DNA from: Moorella sp. E308F
GTDB lineage: Bacteria > Bacillota > DSM-521 > Neomoorellales > Neomoorellaceae
Direction of reading: 5' to 3'
NCBI RefSeq assembly: GCF_006538365.1
Contig: NZ_BJKN01000002.1
Coordinates: 1,006,411 to 1,070,410, forward strand
DNA: 64,000 bases
Shown here: positions 16,145 to 27,475 of the stretch, piece after piece
Numbering within the stretch: position 1 is the stretch's first letter
How the letters are laid out: the number at the start of each line of letters is the position of its first letter
Notes under the pieces: model-generated
Database searches by the model: none
Told to the model about the DNA's origin: nothing
The model's input: only the letters and a program-made list of their open reading frames with translations
Made by a program: the position numbers and the translations under genes

Positions 16145-17191
16145 TTACCTGGCCTGGTAGCGGGCTACTGCCTGGTTGTGTTCGGCCAGGGTACGACTAA
16201 AATAATGGGAACCGTCCGGTTTAGCGACAAAGTATAGATAATCTGTTTTAGCCGGTTTTAAGGCCGCAAGGAGCGAGGCCCGGCCCGGATTGGCAATGGG
16301 TCCTGGCGGCAGGCCATTAACCCGGTAGGTATTATAAGGGGAATCGATCTCCAGGTCCCGGTAAGTAAGTACGGGCTTGGGTTCAGGTAATAAATATTGT
16401 ACCGTGGGATCTGCCTCCAGGCGCATACCCCGTTTGAGGCGGTTAACATATACACCAGCAATGATAGGCCGTTCAGCATCAACCCTGGCTTCCTTTTCTA
16501 CGATGGAAGCCAAAGTAACGATCTGCCTGGTATTTAAGTCCAGGGCCGGGTCTTTCTCCTGGCTAATTTCCTGGTAAACCTCGTTAAAGCGTTTGAGCAT
16601 CATCAGCACTATCTCCTCTGGCGGCGTCCCCATGGCTACCCGGTAGGTGTCAGGAAACAAAAAACCCTGGACGTGTTCCGGGCCAGAAGGCAAGCCATGC
16701 AAAAAATCAAAGGGATAATCCCGAGCTGCAGCCTGCAGGAAATCCTCCTTCCGGGCCAAACCTTTCTGCTGTAGCAAGGAGGCTATTTGCCGTACAGTAT
16801 ATCCTTCGGGAATGGTAAATTCAATCTCCTGGACCTTGCCCGCAGCCAGCAGCCGGATGATTTCCGGCAGGGAAAGGCCGGGGGATATTAAATAGTAACC
16901 TGGTTTTAGGTGCGTGTCCAGGCCGGTAGCCATGGTTACCAACCGGAAGGCCAGTGGGCTCTTGATTATCCCCAGGCTGGTAAGAGTGCTGGCGATGGTG
17001 GCCGAACTTGATCCTGGCGCAATGTATACCTCTATGGCCGGGGCGCCGGGCTGCACCGGGGCCAGCAGGGTCATGAAAAAATACCCGCTCCCGCCCAGGA
17101 ACAAAATAATTAGCACCAGGGAAAAAATTAACCGGCGGCGCCAGGTCTGCCAGAAAGCTAGATTATAGCTTGTTTCCAGCTCTTCCCCCAT
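16145..17191 (-). CDS. mltG: Endolytic peptidoglycan transglycosylase MltG
   Basis: MltG (YceG family) cleaves nascent glycan strands and releases them from the membrane. The 348 residues have one N-terminal membrane helix (RLIFSLVLIILFLGGSGYFF), a LysM-like region (FTIPEGYTVRQIASLL) and the catalytic domain with LASIVEKEAR, the catalytic Glu being in this motif, then NRLKRGMRLEADPTVQY and SPYNTYRVNGLPPGPIANPG. It is complete. In Bacillus mltG follows the same ruvX/DUF1292 block, as here with a VanW gene between. Confidence 0.94.
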   Translation of the reverse strand: MGEELETSYNLAFWQTWRRRLIFSLVLIILFLGGSGYFFMTLLAPVQPGAPAIEVYIAPGSSSATIASTLTSLGIIKSPLAFRLVTMATGLDTHLKPGYYLISPGLSLPEIIRLLAAGKVQEIEFTIPEGYTVRQIASLLQQKGLARKEDFLQAAARDYPFDFLHGLPSGPEHVQGFLFPDTYRVAMGTPPEEIVLMMLKRFNEVYQEISQEKDPALDLNTRQIVTLASIVEKEARVDAERPIIAGVYVNRLKRGMRLEADPTVQYLLPEPKPVLTYRDLEIDSPYNTYRVNGLPPGPIANPGRASLLAALKPAKTDYLYFVAKPDGSHYFSRTLAEHNQAVARYQAR

Positions 17192-17232
17192 AATAGCCCT
17201 TTTTTCTCTCCCTAATTATTTTTTTCATTATA

Positions 17233-18588
17233 TCAAGATCCGGTGAAATGCACAACAGTTTCCTCTGGTTGCCCGCGGCGGACGACCCGTGGTAGCGGAG
17301 GGTATAAATCCTGGGAGACAACCTCTTGCCGCCCTTCTTTTCCCTGCTGGTGGAGAATCCTGATAACCCTGGTCCGGAAACCCGATTTTCCTTCCTGTTT
17401 AACTTCCACCTTTTCGGGGGGCCAGTTGGGGACTATTTCCACTTCTTCCGGTGGGGGGATTTTTTCAATTACCTGGCTCACCACCTCAGCGGCAGGGGCT
17501 TCCTCGGCGGCATAAAAGGTCATTGTCAGCTTATCATTATCCACCCGGGCCTTCAACCAGTACCAGAAGGGAGTATCATTGCGGATTTTAAGATCAATCA
17601 GGCCATAGGCGACGGTGGCATCCCGCCCCGGCGGCACATAACCTATGGCCAGACCATGGGGCTGGCGCTCGACGACGGTTAACCCGGCAGCCAGGGCGGC
17701 ATTATAAAGGGTTGACGACACCTGGCAGACACCACCGCCAATGCCGGGTACAAAGTTACGATCTTCAATAACCAGGGCTTCCCGGTAGCCACGTTCTATG
17801 GTCCGCGGCCCCACTGCCTGGTTAAAGGAGAACTCGCCCCCCGGCGGTATCCAGGTACCATCCAGCGTGCTGGACGCCAGCCGGATGTTGTGGGTACGGC
17901 CGGTATCGGATGGATTAAAAACGGTAGTAAAAGACCCGGTTGCTTTTTCAATTTTCCGGGCTGCCAGTGCATCTGTAGTCAGTTGTGGTTCAACACGGTT
18001 CAAGGGAATGTCGATTACTTCTCCCCGTGATCGCTCTGCCAGGCGTCTCATGAAGGTCATGGTATCCACTTGCCAGCCGGCCTGCCCGGGTATTAAGTAG
18101 GGTTTACCGTTACTATCTATTTCCAGGCGCGCATCTACTGGCTCTTTCAAGATATCAGTGCCCAGGCGCTTTAATTCTGCCAGGAGTCGCTCCTGTTCCC
18201 ACTGATATACCGGCTCCAGCCGGCGCCGGTTTGATGCGAAAACAGACAGGCGTTGCTTTAAATTTCCGGTCCGGCCCATGGCCCAGGCCCGGGACAGGGT
18301 AGCCTCAATATCAATTTTCATCCCCAGGGTCCGGGGAGTAGTTGTTACCAACCTTTCGCCCAGGCGCAATTTAATTTCCCGGTCCAGAATTTCCGTAGCC
18401 ATCTCCATTATTTTTAAACGGGCAGCACCCGGCGTCATCCCTCCGATTGGCCAGCCGGCTACGGTTACGCCCGGGAAAATGCGGCCGGAAAAATACATTC
18501 CCCTTACGGTCAGGCCGGCCGCTCCCAGCAGAAAAATTAAAAATGCTGCCAGTTTCCACCTGACCATGGGCCCACTTCCCGTAAACAC
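17233..18588 (-). CDS. VanW-family (YoaR-like) exported cell-envelope protein
   Basis: The 451 residues begin with a signal/anchor helix (WKLAAFLIFLLGAAGLTVRG), followed by a peptidoglycan-binding-like domain (GVTVAGWPIGGMTPGAARLKI) and the VanW domain (STLDGTWIPPGGEFSFN, VGPRTIERGYREA, GGGVCQVSSTLYNAAL). A beta-rich G5-like tail (about 370-450) is rich in Pro, Glu and Val. VanW proteins are named from vancomycin clusters, but their reaction is unknown. The gene sits between mltG and the DUF1292 gene, consistent with an envelope role. Confidence 0.85.
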   Translation of the reverse strand: MFTGSGPMVRWKLAAFLIFLLGAAGLTVRGMYFSGRIFPGVTVAGWPIGGMTPGAARLKIMEMATEILDREIKLRLGERLVTTTPRTLGMKIDIEATLSRAWAMGRTGNLKQRLSVFASNRRRLEPVYQWEQERLLAELKRLGTDILKEPVDARLEIDSNGKPYLIPGQAGWQVDTMTFMRRLAERSRGEVIDIPLNRVEPQLTTDALAARKIEKATGSFTTVFNPSDTGRTHNIRLASSTLDGTWIPPGGEFSFNQAVGPRTIERGYREALVIEDRNFVPGIGGGVCQVSSTLYNAALAAGLTVVERQPHGLAIGYVPPGRDATVAYGLIDLKIRNDTPFWYWLKARVDNDKLTMTFYAAEEAPAAEVVSQVIEKIPPPEEVEIVPNWPPEKVEVKQEGKSGFRTRVIRILHQQGKEGRQEVVSQDLYPPLPRVVRRGQPEETVVHFTGS

Positions 18589-18642
18589 TTTTAAAACATA
18601 ATATGCTTCCTGCCGACTGGAGATACAAAGTAAATTTAAGGC

Positions 18643-18671
18643 AAAGCCCGCCAGTCTTCCTGGCGGGCTTT
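18643..18671. terminator. Hairpin terminator between DUF1292 gene and VanW gene
   Basis: A 12-bp stem AAAGCCCGCCAG/CTGGCGGGCTTT with a short loop. On the plus strand a T-run follows; on the minus strand the stem itself supplies the T residues. It probably ends the alaS-to-DUF1292 transcript. Confidence 0.65.
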
Positions 18672-18680
18672 TTAGCTTCC

Positions 18681-18950
18681 CTATTCCTCTCCTTCGTCCA
18701 CGGCATCTGCCCAGGCCTCAGCCACGCGTTGCCATTCATCTTCATCCTCAATCTCATAGAGGACCTCGTTGCCATCTTCATCCAAACCGATTTTTAGCAC
18801 AATAGCTTCTGCTGCCTCGGTATCACTGGTTCCCACTGGTAACAGGATGGCATACTCGTCATCTTCGACATTGAGGATATCTACGACAACAAACTCATGC
18901 TCCTGCCCTTCATCATCTGTCAGGACGATGGTGTTTTCCTGGTCGGCCAT
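18681..18950 (-). CDS. DUF1292 family protein (YrzB-like)
   Basis: A very acidic 89-residue protein with the DUF1292 pattern: IVLTDDEGQEHEFVVVDIL, then YAILLPV and AIVLKIGLDEDGNEVLYEIEDEDEW. Function is unknown. It occupies its usual place next to ruvX in the alaS-ireB-ruvX-DUF1292-mltG order of Bacillus and Clostridia. Confidence 0.9.
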   Translation of the reverse strand: MADQENTIVLTDDEGQEHEFVVVDILNVEDDEYAILLPVGTSDTEAAEAIVLKIGLDEDGNEVLYEIEDEDEWQRVAEAWADAVDEGEE

Positions 18951-18980
18951 GTCCTCACTCCTTTTTCCAGGATAGGCCTA

Positions 18981-19403
18981 TCATACCCTATTTTGCCCCC
19001 GCCGGTCAAGGTATCCCTGTAAAATTATACTGGCCGCTACCTGGTCGACAACGGCCCGCCGGCGGCGGCGGGACAGGTCGGCCTCCAGGAGGATTTTATC
19101 AGCCGCTACGGTGGAGAGGCGCTCGTCATAGAGATGCACCGGCACTCCCAGTTCCGCCTCTAGCCTGGCGGCAAAGGCGCGGGCTTCTCCAGCACGGGGC
19201 CCGAAGGTGCCGTTCATATTGCGGGGGAGCCCGACCACCACCTCTTCGACGCCGTACCTGGCAACTAATTGCTTAAGGGCGTCCACATCGGCAGCCTTGT
19301 TTTTCCGGCGAATGGTGGTCACGCCCTGGGCCGTCCAGCCTAAAGGGTCGCTAACAGCCACGCCAATGGTTTTGCTGCCGACATCCAGTCCCATAATGCG
19401 CAC
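18981..19403 (-). CDS. ruvX: RuvX/YqgF family Holliday-junction resolvase-like protein
   Basis: The 140 residues show the RNase H-like YqgF fold: MGLDVGSKTIGVAVSDPLG with the first catalytic Asp, VVGLPRNMNGTFGPRA, and YDERLSTVAA with the Glu. The family is implicated in 16S rRNA 5' processing and/or junction resolution. It follows the aldo/keto reductase gene after one base (stop/start nearly overlapping), so the two are co-translated although the reductase is not normally part of this cluster. Confidence 0.93.
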   Translation of the reverse strand: MRIMGLDVGSKTIGVAVSDPLGWTAQGVTTIRRKNKAADVDALKQLVARYGVEEVVVGLPRNMNGTFGPRAGEARAFAARLEAELGVPVHLYDERLSTVAADKILLEADLSRRRRRAVVDQVAASIILQGYLDRRGQNRV

Positions 19404-19404
19404 T

Positions 19405-20352
19405 TCAAATCACCTTAAGGCAAAAATCGCGGCAGGCGCCGGCACAATAACCGCAGAGAATGCACTTATCCGGATCAACTACCGCCCGCCCGCCTTTAAG
19501 TTCCAGGGCTCCCTGGGGACAACGTTTGACGCATGACCCGCAACCCCGGCACCAGTCTTCAACCAGTAGCCGGCGGCTCCTCGCCTGAAGCCGCGCCAGC
19601 AGTTCCGCCGCCGGTTCCCGACCGTTAAACCAGGCGACATTCACCTCTACTTCCTCCAGGGATTGCATGCCAACAGCTACGGCATCAATGACCGGGGTGG
19701 CCAGGACAAACTCCAGGGCCTGCCGCGCTTGTGTTACCAGGTGGCCGCCGCCCAGGGCCTTCATGGCATAGATCCCCTTGCCGTTATCGTGGGCCAGGGT
19801 AATGGCGGCCAGCATCTCTTCCCTGCTGCCGTCTAGTATTCCCAGCCCCGCCTGATTGTACAGGGGATGGATAATATCGATTTCCGGCATTACAGCTGCC
19901 GCCCGCACCGCTGCTACAGCATGGGAGGATATACCCACGGCCCGTACCAGGCCGCGCGCTTTGGCTTCCAGGAGGTATTCCAGGGCCGGCCGGTGGCCGG
20001 CCAGGGTCAGGGGCGTTTCCTGCTCGTGGAGCAAAAAGATATCAATAACATCCCGGTCCAGCTCCCGCCGGGCCTCCTCCAGGCTCCGGGCCATACCTTC
20101 TGCCGTGTAGTCATAGGATTTGGTAGCCACCACCACCGGTTCCTGCCACCCCTGCAGGGCGGCCCGGATATGGGAGTAAGTGGCATAACACTGGGCCGTA
20201 TCAATAAAGTTGACACCCAGTTCCAGGGCACGGCGGAGGAGGCTGGCCCCGGCAGCAATACTCAGGCTCGCCTGGAGCGGGCCTATGGTCAAGGAACCAA
20301 AACACAGGCGGGAGACCCTGATCCCGCTGGCTCCAAGGGTGGTGTATAACAC
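19405..20352 (-). CDS. Aldo/keto reductase with C-terminal 2[4Fe-4S] ferredoxin domain
   Basis: Residues 1-260 form an aldo/keto reductase barrel (LCFGSLTIGPLQ, NFIDTAQCYATY, KSYDYTAEG, LLHEQE and AVGISSHAV), with Asp and Tyr of the catalytic tetrad in DTAQCY. Residues 265-315 are a ferredoxin with CRGCGSCVKRCP and CILCGYCAGACRDFC. The fusion indicates that electrons can pass between NAD(P)H chemistry and ferredoxin; the substrate is unknown. It is placed inside the conserved ireB-ruvX block, unlike in Bacillus. Confidence 0.9.
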   Translation of the reverse strand: MLYTTLGASGIRVSRLCFGSLTIGPLQASLSIAAGASLLRRALELGVNFIDTAQCYATYSHIRAALQGWQEPVVVATKSYDYTAEGMARSLEEARRELDRDVIDIFLLHEQETPLTLAGHRPALEYLLEAKARGLVRAVGISSHAVAAVRAAAVMPEIDIIHPLYNQAGLGILDGSREEMLAAITLAHDNGKGIYAMKALGGGHLVTQARQALEFVLATPVIDAVAVGMQSLEEVEVNVAWFNGREPAAELLARLQARSRRLLVEDWCRGCGSCVKRCPQGALELKGGRAVVDPDKCILCGYCAGACRDFCLKVI

Positions 20353-20372
20353 GGTGCTAACTTCCTGAATAT

Positions 20373-20678
20373 CTATTTCCGTATTTCATCCAGCTTTTTC
20401 TCCCAGTAAGCCAGCTTTTCTTCGGTACGGTTCAAAATCCGCCGATCCTGTTCAGTAAAGAAACCTCCTTCGGCCTTCGCCCTGGCTTCCTCCAGGTGGG
20501 CGCGCATAGTTTGGAGGCAGCGCTGGTAAAGCTCCAGGGCATAGGCCGCTCGTTCCCGCTCATGCCCCCAGCCCCCCTGCCAGTCACGCACCGCAGCCTT
20601 CAGGAGGTCAAATAACTTATCACCTTCGGTATAGAGGTTGACCGTCAGCTCCACATCCGACAGGGCCATGGGTATCAT
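20373..20678 (-). CDS. Hypothetical helical protein
   Basis: A 101-residue, charged, probably all-helical protein without signal or membrane segment. It has a Trp-rich spot (RDWQGGWGHERERAAYAL) and a coiled-coil-like end (ILNRTEEKLAYWEKKLDEIRK). I do not recognise the family. It is ten bases after ireB and 20 before the aldo/keto reductase gene, so it belongs to the alaS operon. Confidence 0.7.
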   Translation of the reverse strand: MIPMALSDVELTVNLYTEGDKLFDLLKAAVRDWQGGWGHERERAAYALELYQRCLQTMRAHLEEARAKAEGGFFTEQDRRILNRTEEKLAYWEKKLDEIRK

Positions 20679-20688
20679 CCTCCCCTTA

Positions 20689-20949
20689 TTAGGTTAAATA
20701 GTTCTTCAGCAACTCAGCGATGATCTCATCGCGCTCCACACGGCGAATCAAGTTGCGGGCCCCTTTATGGCTGGTAATGTAAGCCGGGTCCCCTGAGAGG
20801 AGGTAGCCTATCAACTGGTTTATGGGATCGTACCCCTTTTCCTTTAAAGCTGCCTGTACTTCCACCAGCACATCCCGGACCTTAACTTTCTCCTCTTTCT
20901 CTACTTTAAACATCATTGTTTCCTGCATGTCCCCGGACATTGCCTTCAC
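20689..20949 (-). CDS. ireB: IreB-family regulatory phosphoprotein (UPF0297)
   Basis: An 86-residue protein with the UPF0297 core [63 protein letters not shown]. In Enterococcus IreB is a substrate of the PASTA kinase IreK and affects cephalosporin resistance. It lies 24 bases after alaS, its usual neighbour. Confidence 0.92.
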   Translation of the reverse strand: MKAMSGDMQETMMFKVEKEEKVKVRDVLVEVQAALKEKGYDPINQLIGYLLSGDPAYITSHKGARNLIRRVERDEIIAELLKNYLT

Positions 20950-20973
20950 CCTCCTTGCGGTTTCCCGCTTCTC

Positions 20974-23625
<2,652 letters not shown>

Positions 23626-23645
23626 TCAACTCCTCGTCAAAACTA

Positions 23646-23680
23646 AACCTCGCCCCCGCCCCGGGGCGGTGAACGAGGTT
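23646..23680 (-). other. GC-rich hairpin in the alaS leader
   Basis: AACCTCG (minus-strand reading) pairs with CGAGGTT, enclosing a CCGCC/GGCGG inner stem. It is followed on the minus strand by TAGTTTTGACG. It may terminate the methyltransferase transcript weakly or act in the alaS leader. Confidence 0.5.
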
Positions 23681-23726
23681 CTCCCTGCTAAATTTTTCTA
23701 CATTATACCTGAAGCGGCGAAGGTTG

Positions 23727-24608
23727 TCAATGAAGGTTCACGCTCCAGAAAAGGTATCCGGCCGTCATTTCCCGGCGGGAAAGGTAGCGGCCGTTCACCA
23801 GGTGGCCCTGGACATAATCGACAATGGCCCGGCGGACTGCCGGCGTCAGTTCCAGGTGGGGATAAAAGAAAATCTCCATTTCCTCAATGGCCTGGTCAGG
23901 CTCCAGTTCCCTGGTGCTTACCCATTGCTCCAGCTCCAGGGATGGGTTATATCCCCAGGCATAGAGGAGATGGAAAATATAGAGGACATCCGCCGGTATC
24001 CCTGGCATTTCTCCGCCAATGAGCTGCTGCCACAACTCCTTACGGCCGCTGATTTCCTGGCGCAAGTGGCCGGCCAGGAAACAGGCCCCCCGGGAAGCGG
24101 CGATCATTTTTCTTAAAGTGGCCGCATCCTTAATCCCCGGGCTCATGAAGGCCAGGACCAGGTCAAAGCTTCCCCGCCAGCCCTGTTTATCCAGGTCCAC
24201 CTCCTCCCAGGTCATCTGGACCGGCTCAATATTGGTTATGCCCTCTTCTCCGGCCCGCTCCTTTAAAATGGCCAGCATTTCCTCTGCCGGGTCCAGAGCC
24301 ACCACCCGCCGCGCCCGGCGGGCCAGGGGCAAAGCATAGTTGCCCGTACCGCAACCGATATCCAGGATCTCCAGGTCCCGGTCCAAACCGCCGTGGTGGC
24401 CCAGCCAGTGGAGGATCCGGGCTACCCTCTGCTTCCCCTCTTCCCCACCGGTCTGGCGGGCAAAATGGCCGGCGCGCCGGTTCCAGTAGCCGGTACCATC
24501 GCGATCCGGCCGGCGCCGGCCGTAGAGGGACTGCCGGCGCTCCTCCTGCCAGGACTCTTCCCAGAAATCGGCCCGCTGAAATAGGGGTAACTCCGTAGTA
24601 ACCATCAA
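23727..24608 (-). CDS. Class I SAM-dependent methyltransferase
   Basis: The 293 residues carry a class I methyltransferase core: LEILDIGCGTGNYALPLA (motif I), RVVALDPAEEMLAIL, and SFDLVLAFMSPGI (motif IV region). The N-terminal part is Arg/Trp rich (FWEESWQEERRQSLYGRRR). The substrate is unknown. It stands alone between the ygeY terminator and alaS. Confidence 0.85.
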   Translation of the reverse strand: MMVTTELPLFQRADFWEESWQEERRQSLYGRRRPDRDGTGYWNRRAGHFARQTGGEEGKQRVARILHWLGHHGGLDRDLEILDIGCGTGNYALPLARRARRVVALDPAEEMLAILKERAGEEGITNIEPVQMTWEEVDLDKQGWRGSFDLVLAFMSPGIKDAATLRKMIAASRGACFLAGHLRQEISGRKELWQQLIGGEMPGIPADVLYIFHLLYAWGYNPSLELEQWVSTRELEPDQAIEEMEIFFYPHLELTPAVRRAIVDYVQGHLVNGRYLSRREMTAGYLFWSVNLH

Positions 24609-24664
24609 TAATCACCTCTGCCCCTATTTTATCCCTCTGTCGTTATTTTTCCAGATGGAAAATT

Positions 24665-24709
24665 AAAGCCCCTCTGCCTTGTCCGGAGTAACCGGGGACG
24701 GGGGCTTTT
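24665..24709 (-). terminator. Terminator of the ygeY-like gene
   Basis: Outer stem AAAGCCCC/GGGGGCTTT with inner GTCC/GGGAC pairing, followed on the minus strand by TAATTTTCC. It is 20 bases after the gene's stop. Confidence 0.75.
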
Positions 24710-24727
24710 AAAACCACCATGTAAAGC

Positions 24728-25933
24728 TTATTTCGCCAGCATCTCGCTCAAGACTGTTGGGAAGAAGGCGTAAAACTCGGTAGAGCGGACGACATCCTCA
24801 ATAGGTACCTGGTCTAGGACGGAGTGGGCATATACCTCATCGCCCGGTCCGAAGCCGATGGCAGGGATACCGGCTTTGCCCATCCAGTAGGTACCATTGG
24901 TGCTGAAGACCCACTTGCCTACGCCTGTCGGTTGACCAAAAAGCTGCTCATAGGTTTTGAGGCCGGCCTTCACCAGGAGGTGATCCTCGGGTAAGGCCCA
25001 GGCCGGGAAGTATTTATCTACTTTAAAGACAAAGCCGGTGTAGCTGGGTTCATCAAATTCCAGCACTTCCACCACACCGCCGTGGGGTTCCGCCACTTTG
25101 CGCACCTGCTCCACGGCCATTTCCTGGGTTTCCCCGAAGGTAAGACGGCGGTCGATGTAAATAAAGCACTCATCGGGTAGGGCATTGATGGAAGGCGTCT
25201 TGCAATGAATATCAGTAACGGCAATGGAGCCCTTTCCCAGGAAGGGGTCCTCAATAAACTCGTCCCCCATCTGGCTGATACCCTTGATAATTTCCGCCAT
25301 CTTATAAACAGCATTGATCCCGCGCTCGGGGGCGCTGGCGTGGCAGGTACGGCCCTTGGTGGTGACCTTCATCTCCACCCGGCCGCGATGGCCACGGTAG
25401 ATATTCATTTTCGTCGGCTCGCCGATGACAACAAAGTCGGGCTTGATCTTGTCCGTGACCACCAGGGAGTTGGGGGCCACCCCATCGCAGATCTCTTCGA
25501 TATTGCCGAAGTAATAAAGGGTGAAGTCGTGGGTCAGGCCCAGGTCCTTCATAATCTTGAGGCCGTACACCATCCCCGGGGTGGAATTCTTCTCATCACC
25601 GGCACCCAGGCCGTAGAAGATGCCGTTCTCTATTTTGCCCTTATAAGGGTCCCACTGCCACTGGTCAGAATCGGCTATATCAACCGTGTCGATATGGCTG
25701 TCGTAAAGCAGGACCTTCGGGCCGTTACCAATACGACCGACGATGTTGCCCATACTGTCCAGGAAGACCTCGTCAAAATCCAGCTTTTTCATTTCCCGGC
25801 CAATGCGCTCGGCCACTGCTTTGATGTCCCCGTTGGGGCTAGGAATGGCTACTATGTCCCGTAAAAACTGGATTATGTCCTCGCGGTGCCTCTCTACTTC
25901 CGCCTTAATCTTTTTAATAATTTCCTCGTGCAT
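24728..25933 (-). CDS. ygeY: YgeY-type selenium metabolism-linked M20 hydrolase
   Basis: The 401 residues are an M20 metallopeptidase: DSHIDTVD (metal His and Asp), GLGAGDEKNSTPG (bridging Asp region), FGNIEEICDG (the Glu pair), GEPTKMNIYRGHRGR with the dimerisation-domain insert, and GFGPGDEVYAHSVLDQVP (metal His). This long form with EICDGVAPNS and YRGHRGRVEM matches the YgeY subgroup, described as linked to selenium-dependent molybdenum hydroxylases. The reaction is not established. The gene stands alone here, 19 kb from selD. One copy of the dispersed element begins 49 bases upstream. Confidence 0.87.
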   Translation of the reverse strand: MHEEIIKKIKAEVERHREDIIQFLRDIVAIPSPNGDIKAVAERIGREMKKLDFDEVFLDSMGNIVGRIGNGPKVLLYDSHIDTVDIADSDQWQWDPYKGKIENGIFYGLGAGDEKNSTPGMVYGLKIMKDLGLTHDFTLYYFGNIEEICDGVAPNSLVVTDKIKPDFVVIGEPTKMNIYRGHRGRVEMKVTTKGRTCHASAPERGINAVYKMAEIIKGISQMGDEFIEDPFLGKGSIAVTDIHCKTPSINALPDECFIYIDRRLTFGETQEMAVEQVRKVAEPHGGVVEVLEFDEPSYTGFVFKVDKYFPAWALPEDHLLVKAGLKTYEQLFGQPTGVGKWVFSTNGTYWMGKAGIPAIGFGPGDEVYAHSVLDQVPIEDVVRSTEFYAFFPTVLSEMLAK

Positions 25934-25981
25934 CTGATTTTCCTCCTTTTAGCACGGCTTAACTTGACTTTAATCGAGCTA

Positions 25982-26050
25982 GCATTTTTAACTTATAGTT
26001 AATTTATTTCCACGTTGAGAGCAGAATTCCTGCCGGTTAGTAAAATTTTA
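25982..26050 (+). repeat. Dispersed intergenic element, copy D
   Basis: AT arm, then TTTATTTCCACGTTGAGA and GCAG-AATTC-CTGCCGG and TAAAATTTTA. The core stem is GCAG/CTGC. It lies between the AI-2E transporter gene and the ygeY-like gene, 49 bases upstream of the latter. Confidence 0.62.
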
Positions 26051-26058
26051 ACTCCAAA

Positions 26059-27096
26059 TTAACTGCCAACCAGGCGCGCCCAGATAAATTTTACCACAAT
26101 GCAACCAATAGCCGTCAGGGGTACGGCCAGGAGCAGGCCGGTCACACCCCAGAGTTCGCCGCCGGCCAGGAGAGCAAAGATAATTACCAGGGGATGGAGG
26201 CCGACACTTTCACTTAAAATACGCGGAGCCAGTAAACTGCTTTCTACCTGCTGGACAATACCCATGACTACCAGGGCGTAAAGGGCCGTTTTTTTCGATT
26301 CCAGCAAGGTCAGGGCCAGGACGGGAACAGCACCGATTACCGGTCCAAAATAGGGAATTAAATCGGCCAGGCCCACTACTATGCCCAGGAGGACTGCGTA
26401 CCGGGAACCGACCAGGGCCAGGCCCAGGCCGGTTAGGAGACCCACAATCAGGGACACCAGCAGGTGGCCGCGGATGAAACTGGTCAATACCCGGTCGATC
26501 TCCAGCCACAGGCCCAAAGCATCCTCTTTCATCTGGATGGGTAGCAGGTGGCTGGCTGCCCGGCCGATTTGTTCACTGTCGCGTAAAAGGTAGTAGGCTA
26601 AAATTGGCGCCAGGAGGAAGCTGGTAGCCCCAGTCAGGAGATCGAGGAGGGCCTGGAGGGCCTGGCGAGCGCCCTGCTGGAAGGTGGTGCTTATACTGGT
26701 GAGGGATTCATCCAAGAGCCGGCGCAGGCCGGCAGGTATGGCTACTTGATTGTACCGCTGGTAGAAATCCTGAAGCAGGCCTTCAACCTCGGCCGTGAAG
26801 GCAGGTAGCCGGATAAGAAATTCATTTAATTCCCGGATTAGCCTGGGTAGAATAAAGAAAAATACCGGCAGGGAAAGGGCCAGGATAAGCAGGTAGAGAA
26901 GTAAAATGGCCAGGGGTCGCTTTACACCCTTTTTCTCTAGCTTCATCATGGCTGGCTTCAAAAGGTAGGCCAGGAAGGCCGCCAGAAAGAAGGGTGTCAA
27001 AACCCCACGCACGCGGTACAGGAAAAATAAGGCCCCAGCCAGGAAAAGCCCGGCCCCGGCCAGGCGCCAGATTTTTAAAGCCCGCTTTACCGTCAT
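26059..27096 (-). CDS. AI-2E family (YdiK/PerM-type) membrane transporter
   Basis: The 345 residues match the AI-2E/UPF0118 exporter family: an N-terminal pair of membrane helices (LFLAGALFFLYRVRGVLTPFFLAAFLAYLLKP region), a central hydrophilic helical segment, and the conserved LIPYFGPVIGAVPVLALTL and PRILSESVGLHPLVIIFALLAGGELWGVTGLLLAVPLTA. Some members export autoinducer 2, others are Na+/H+ antiporters; the substrate cannot be inferred. The next small gene lies 12 bases upstream. Confidence 0.9.
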   Translation of the reverse strand: MTVKRALKIWRLAGAGLFLAGALFFLYRVRGVLTPFFLAAFLAYLLKPAMMKLEKKGVKRPLAILLLYLLILALSLPVFFFILPRLIRELNEFLIRLPAFTAEVEGLLQDFYQRYNQVAIPAGLRRLLDESLTSISTTFQQGARQALQALLDLLTGATSFLLAPILAYYLLRDSEQIGRAASHLLPIQMKEDALGLWLEIDRVLTSFIRGHLLVSLIVGLLTGLGLALVGSRYAVLLGIVVGLADLIPYFGPVIGAVPVLALTLLESKKTALYALVVMGIVQQVESSLLAPRILSESVGLHPLVIIFALLAGGELWGVTGLLLAVPLTAIGCIVVKFIWARLVGS

Positions 27097-27108
27097 GCTT
27101 TTCCCAAC

Positions 27109-27297
27109 CTAAGGCCTAACCTGAGGGCGACGGTGGACAACTCCCCTGCATCGCGCCGGGAACTGCTCCTCTGGCGGCGCAGGGGGTACTATTTCCTGTT
27201 GGAATGGGGGTGTTTCCCGGGGCCATTTTAAGGTACTGCTGATTATGGCCCCCATGATACTGCCAGCGATAAAACCACGCCAGAAGCTCAAGCCCAC
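27109..27297 (-). CDS. Small YtxH-like single-helix membrane protein
   Basis: A 62-residue protein starting MGLSFWRGFIAGSIMGAIISST, a Gly-rich membrane helix of the kind found in YtxH proteins, then a Pro/Arg-rich tail. Function is unknown. It is eight bases from the zinc-ribbon gene upstream and 12 from the AI-2E gene downstream. Confidence 0.6.
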   Translation of the reverse strand: MGLSFWRGFIAGSIMGAIISSTLKWPRETPPFQQEIVPPAPPEEQFPARCRGVVHRRPQVRP

Positions 27298-27305
27298 CTT
27301 GCCCC

Positions 27306-27455
27306 CTACCCTTCCAGGGATATTAAGGTTCCGTCCTCAGCAACGTTAAAAATTTCCCGGCGGTTGTTAAATTCTACGAAACAATCCCAGCAGTAGTATT
27401 GATCGGTCCCGATTTTCCCGATGGATTTACTCCCGCAATGGGGGCAATTTAACAT
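27306..27455 (-). CDS. Small zinc-ribbon protein, 49 residues
   Basis: A short gene with ATG at 27453-27455, a TTAGGGAGTGAG ribosome region and TAG at 27306. The product has CPHCGSKS and CWDCFVEFN, two CxxC knuckles 18 residues apart, then a beta-hairpin-like tail with FNVAEDGTLISL. It is probably a structural zinc ribbon. It lies 20 bases after the PRC-barrel gene. Confidence 0.75.
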   Translation of the reverse strand: MLNCPHCGSKSIGKIGTDQYYCWDCFVEFNNRREIFNVAEDGTLISLEG

Positions 27456-27475
27456 TTAGCTCACTCCCTAAAAAA

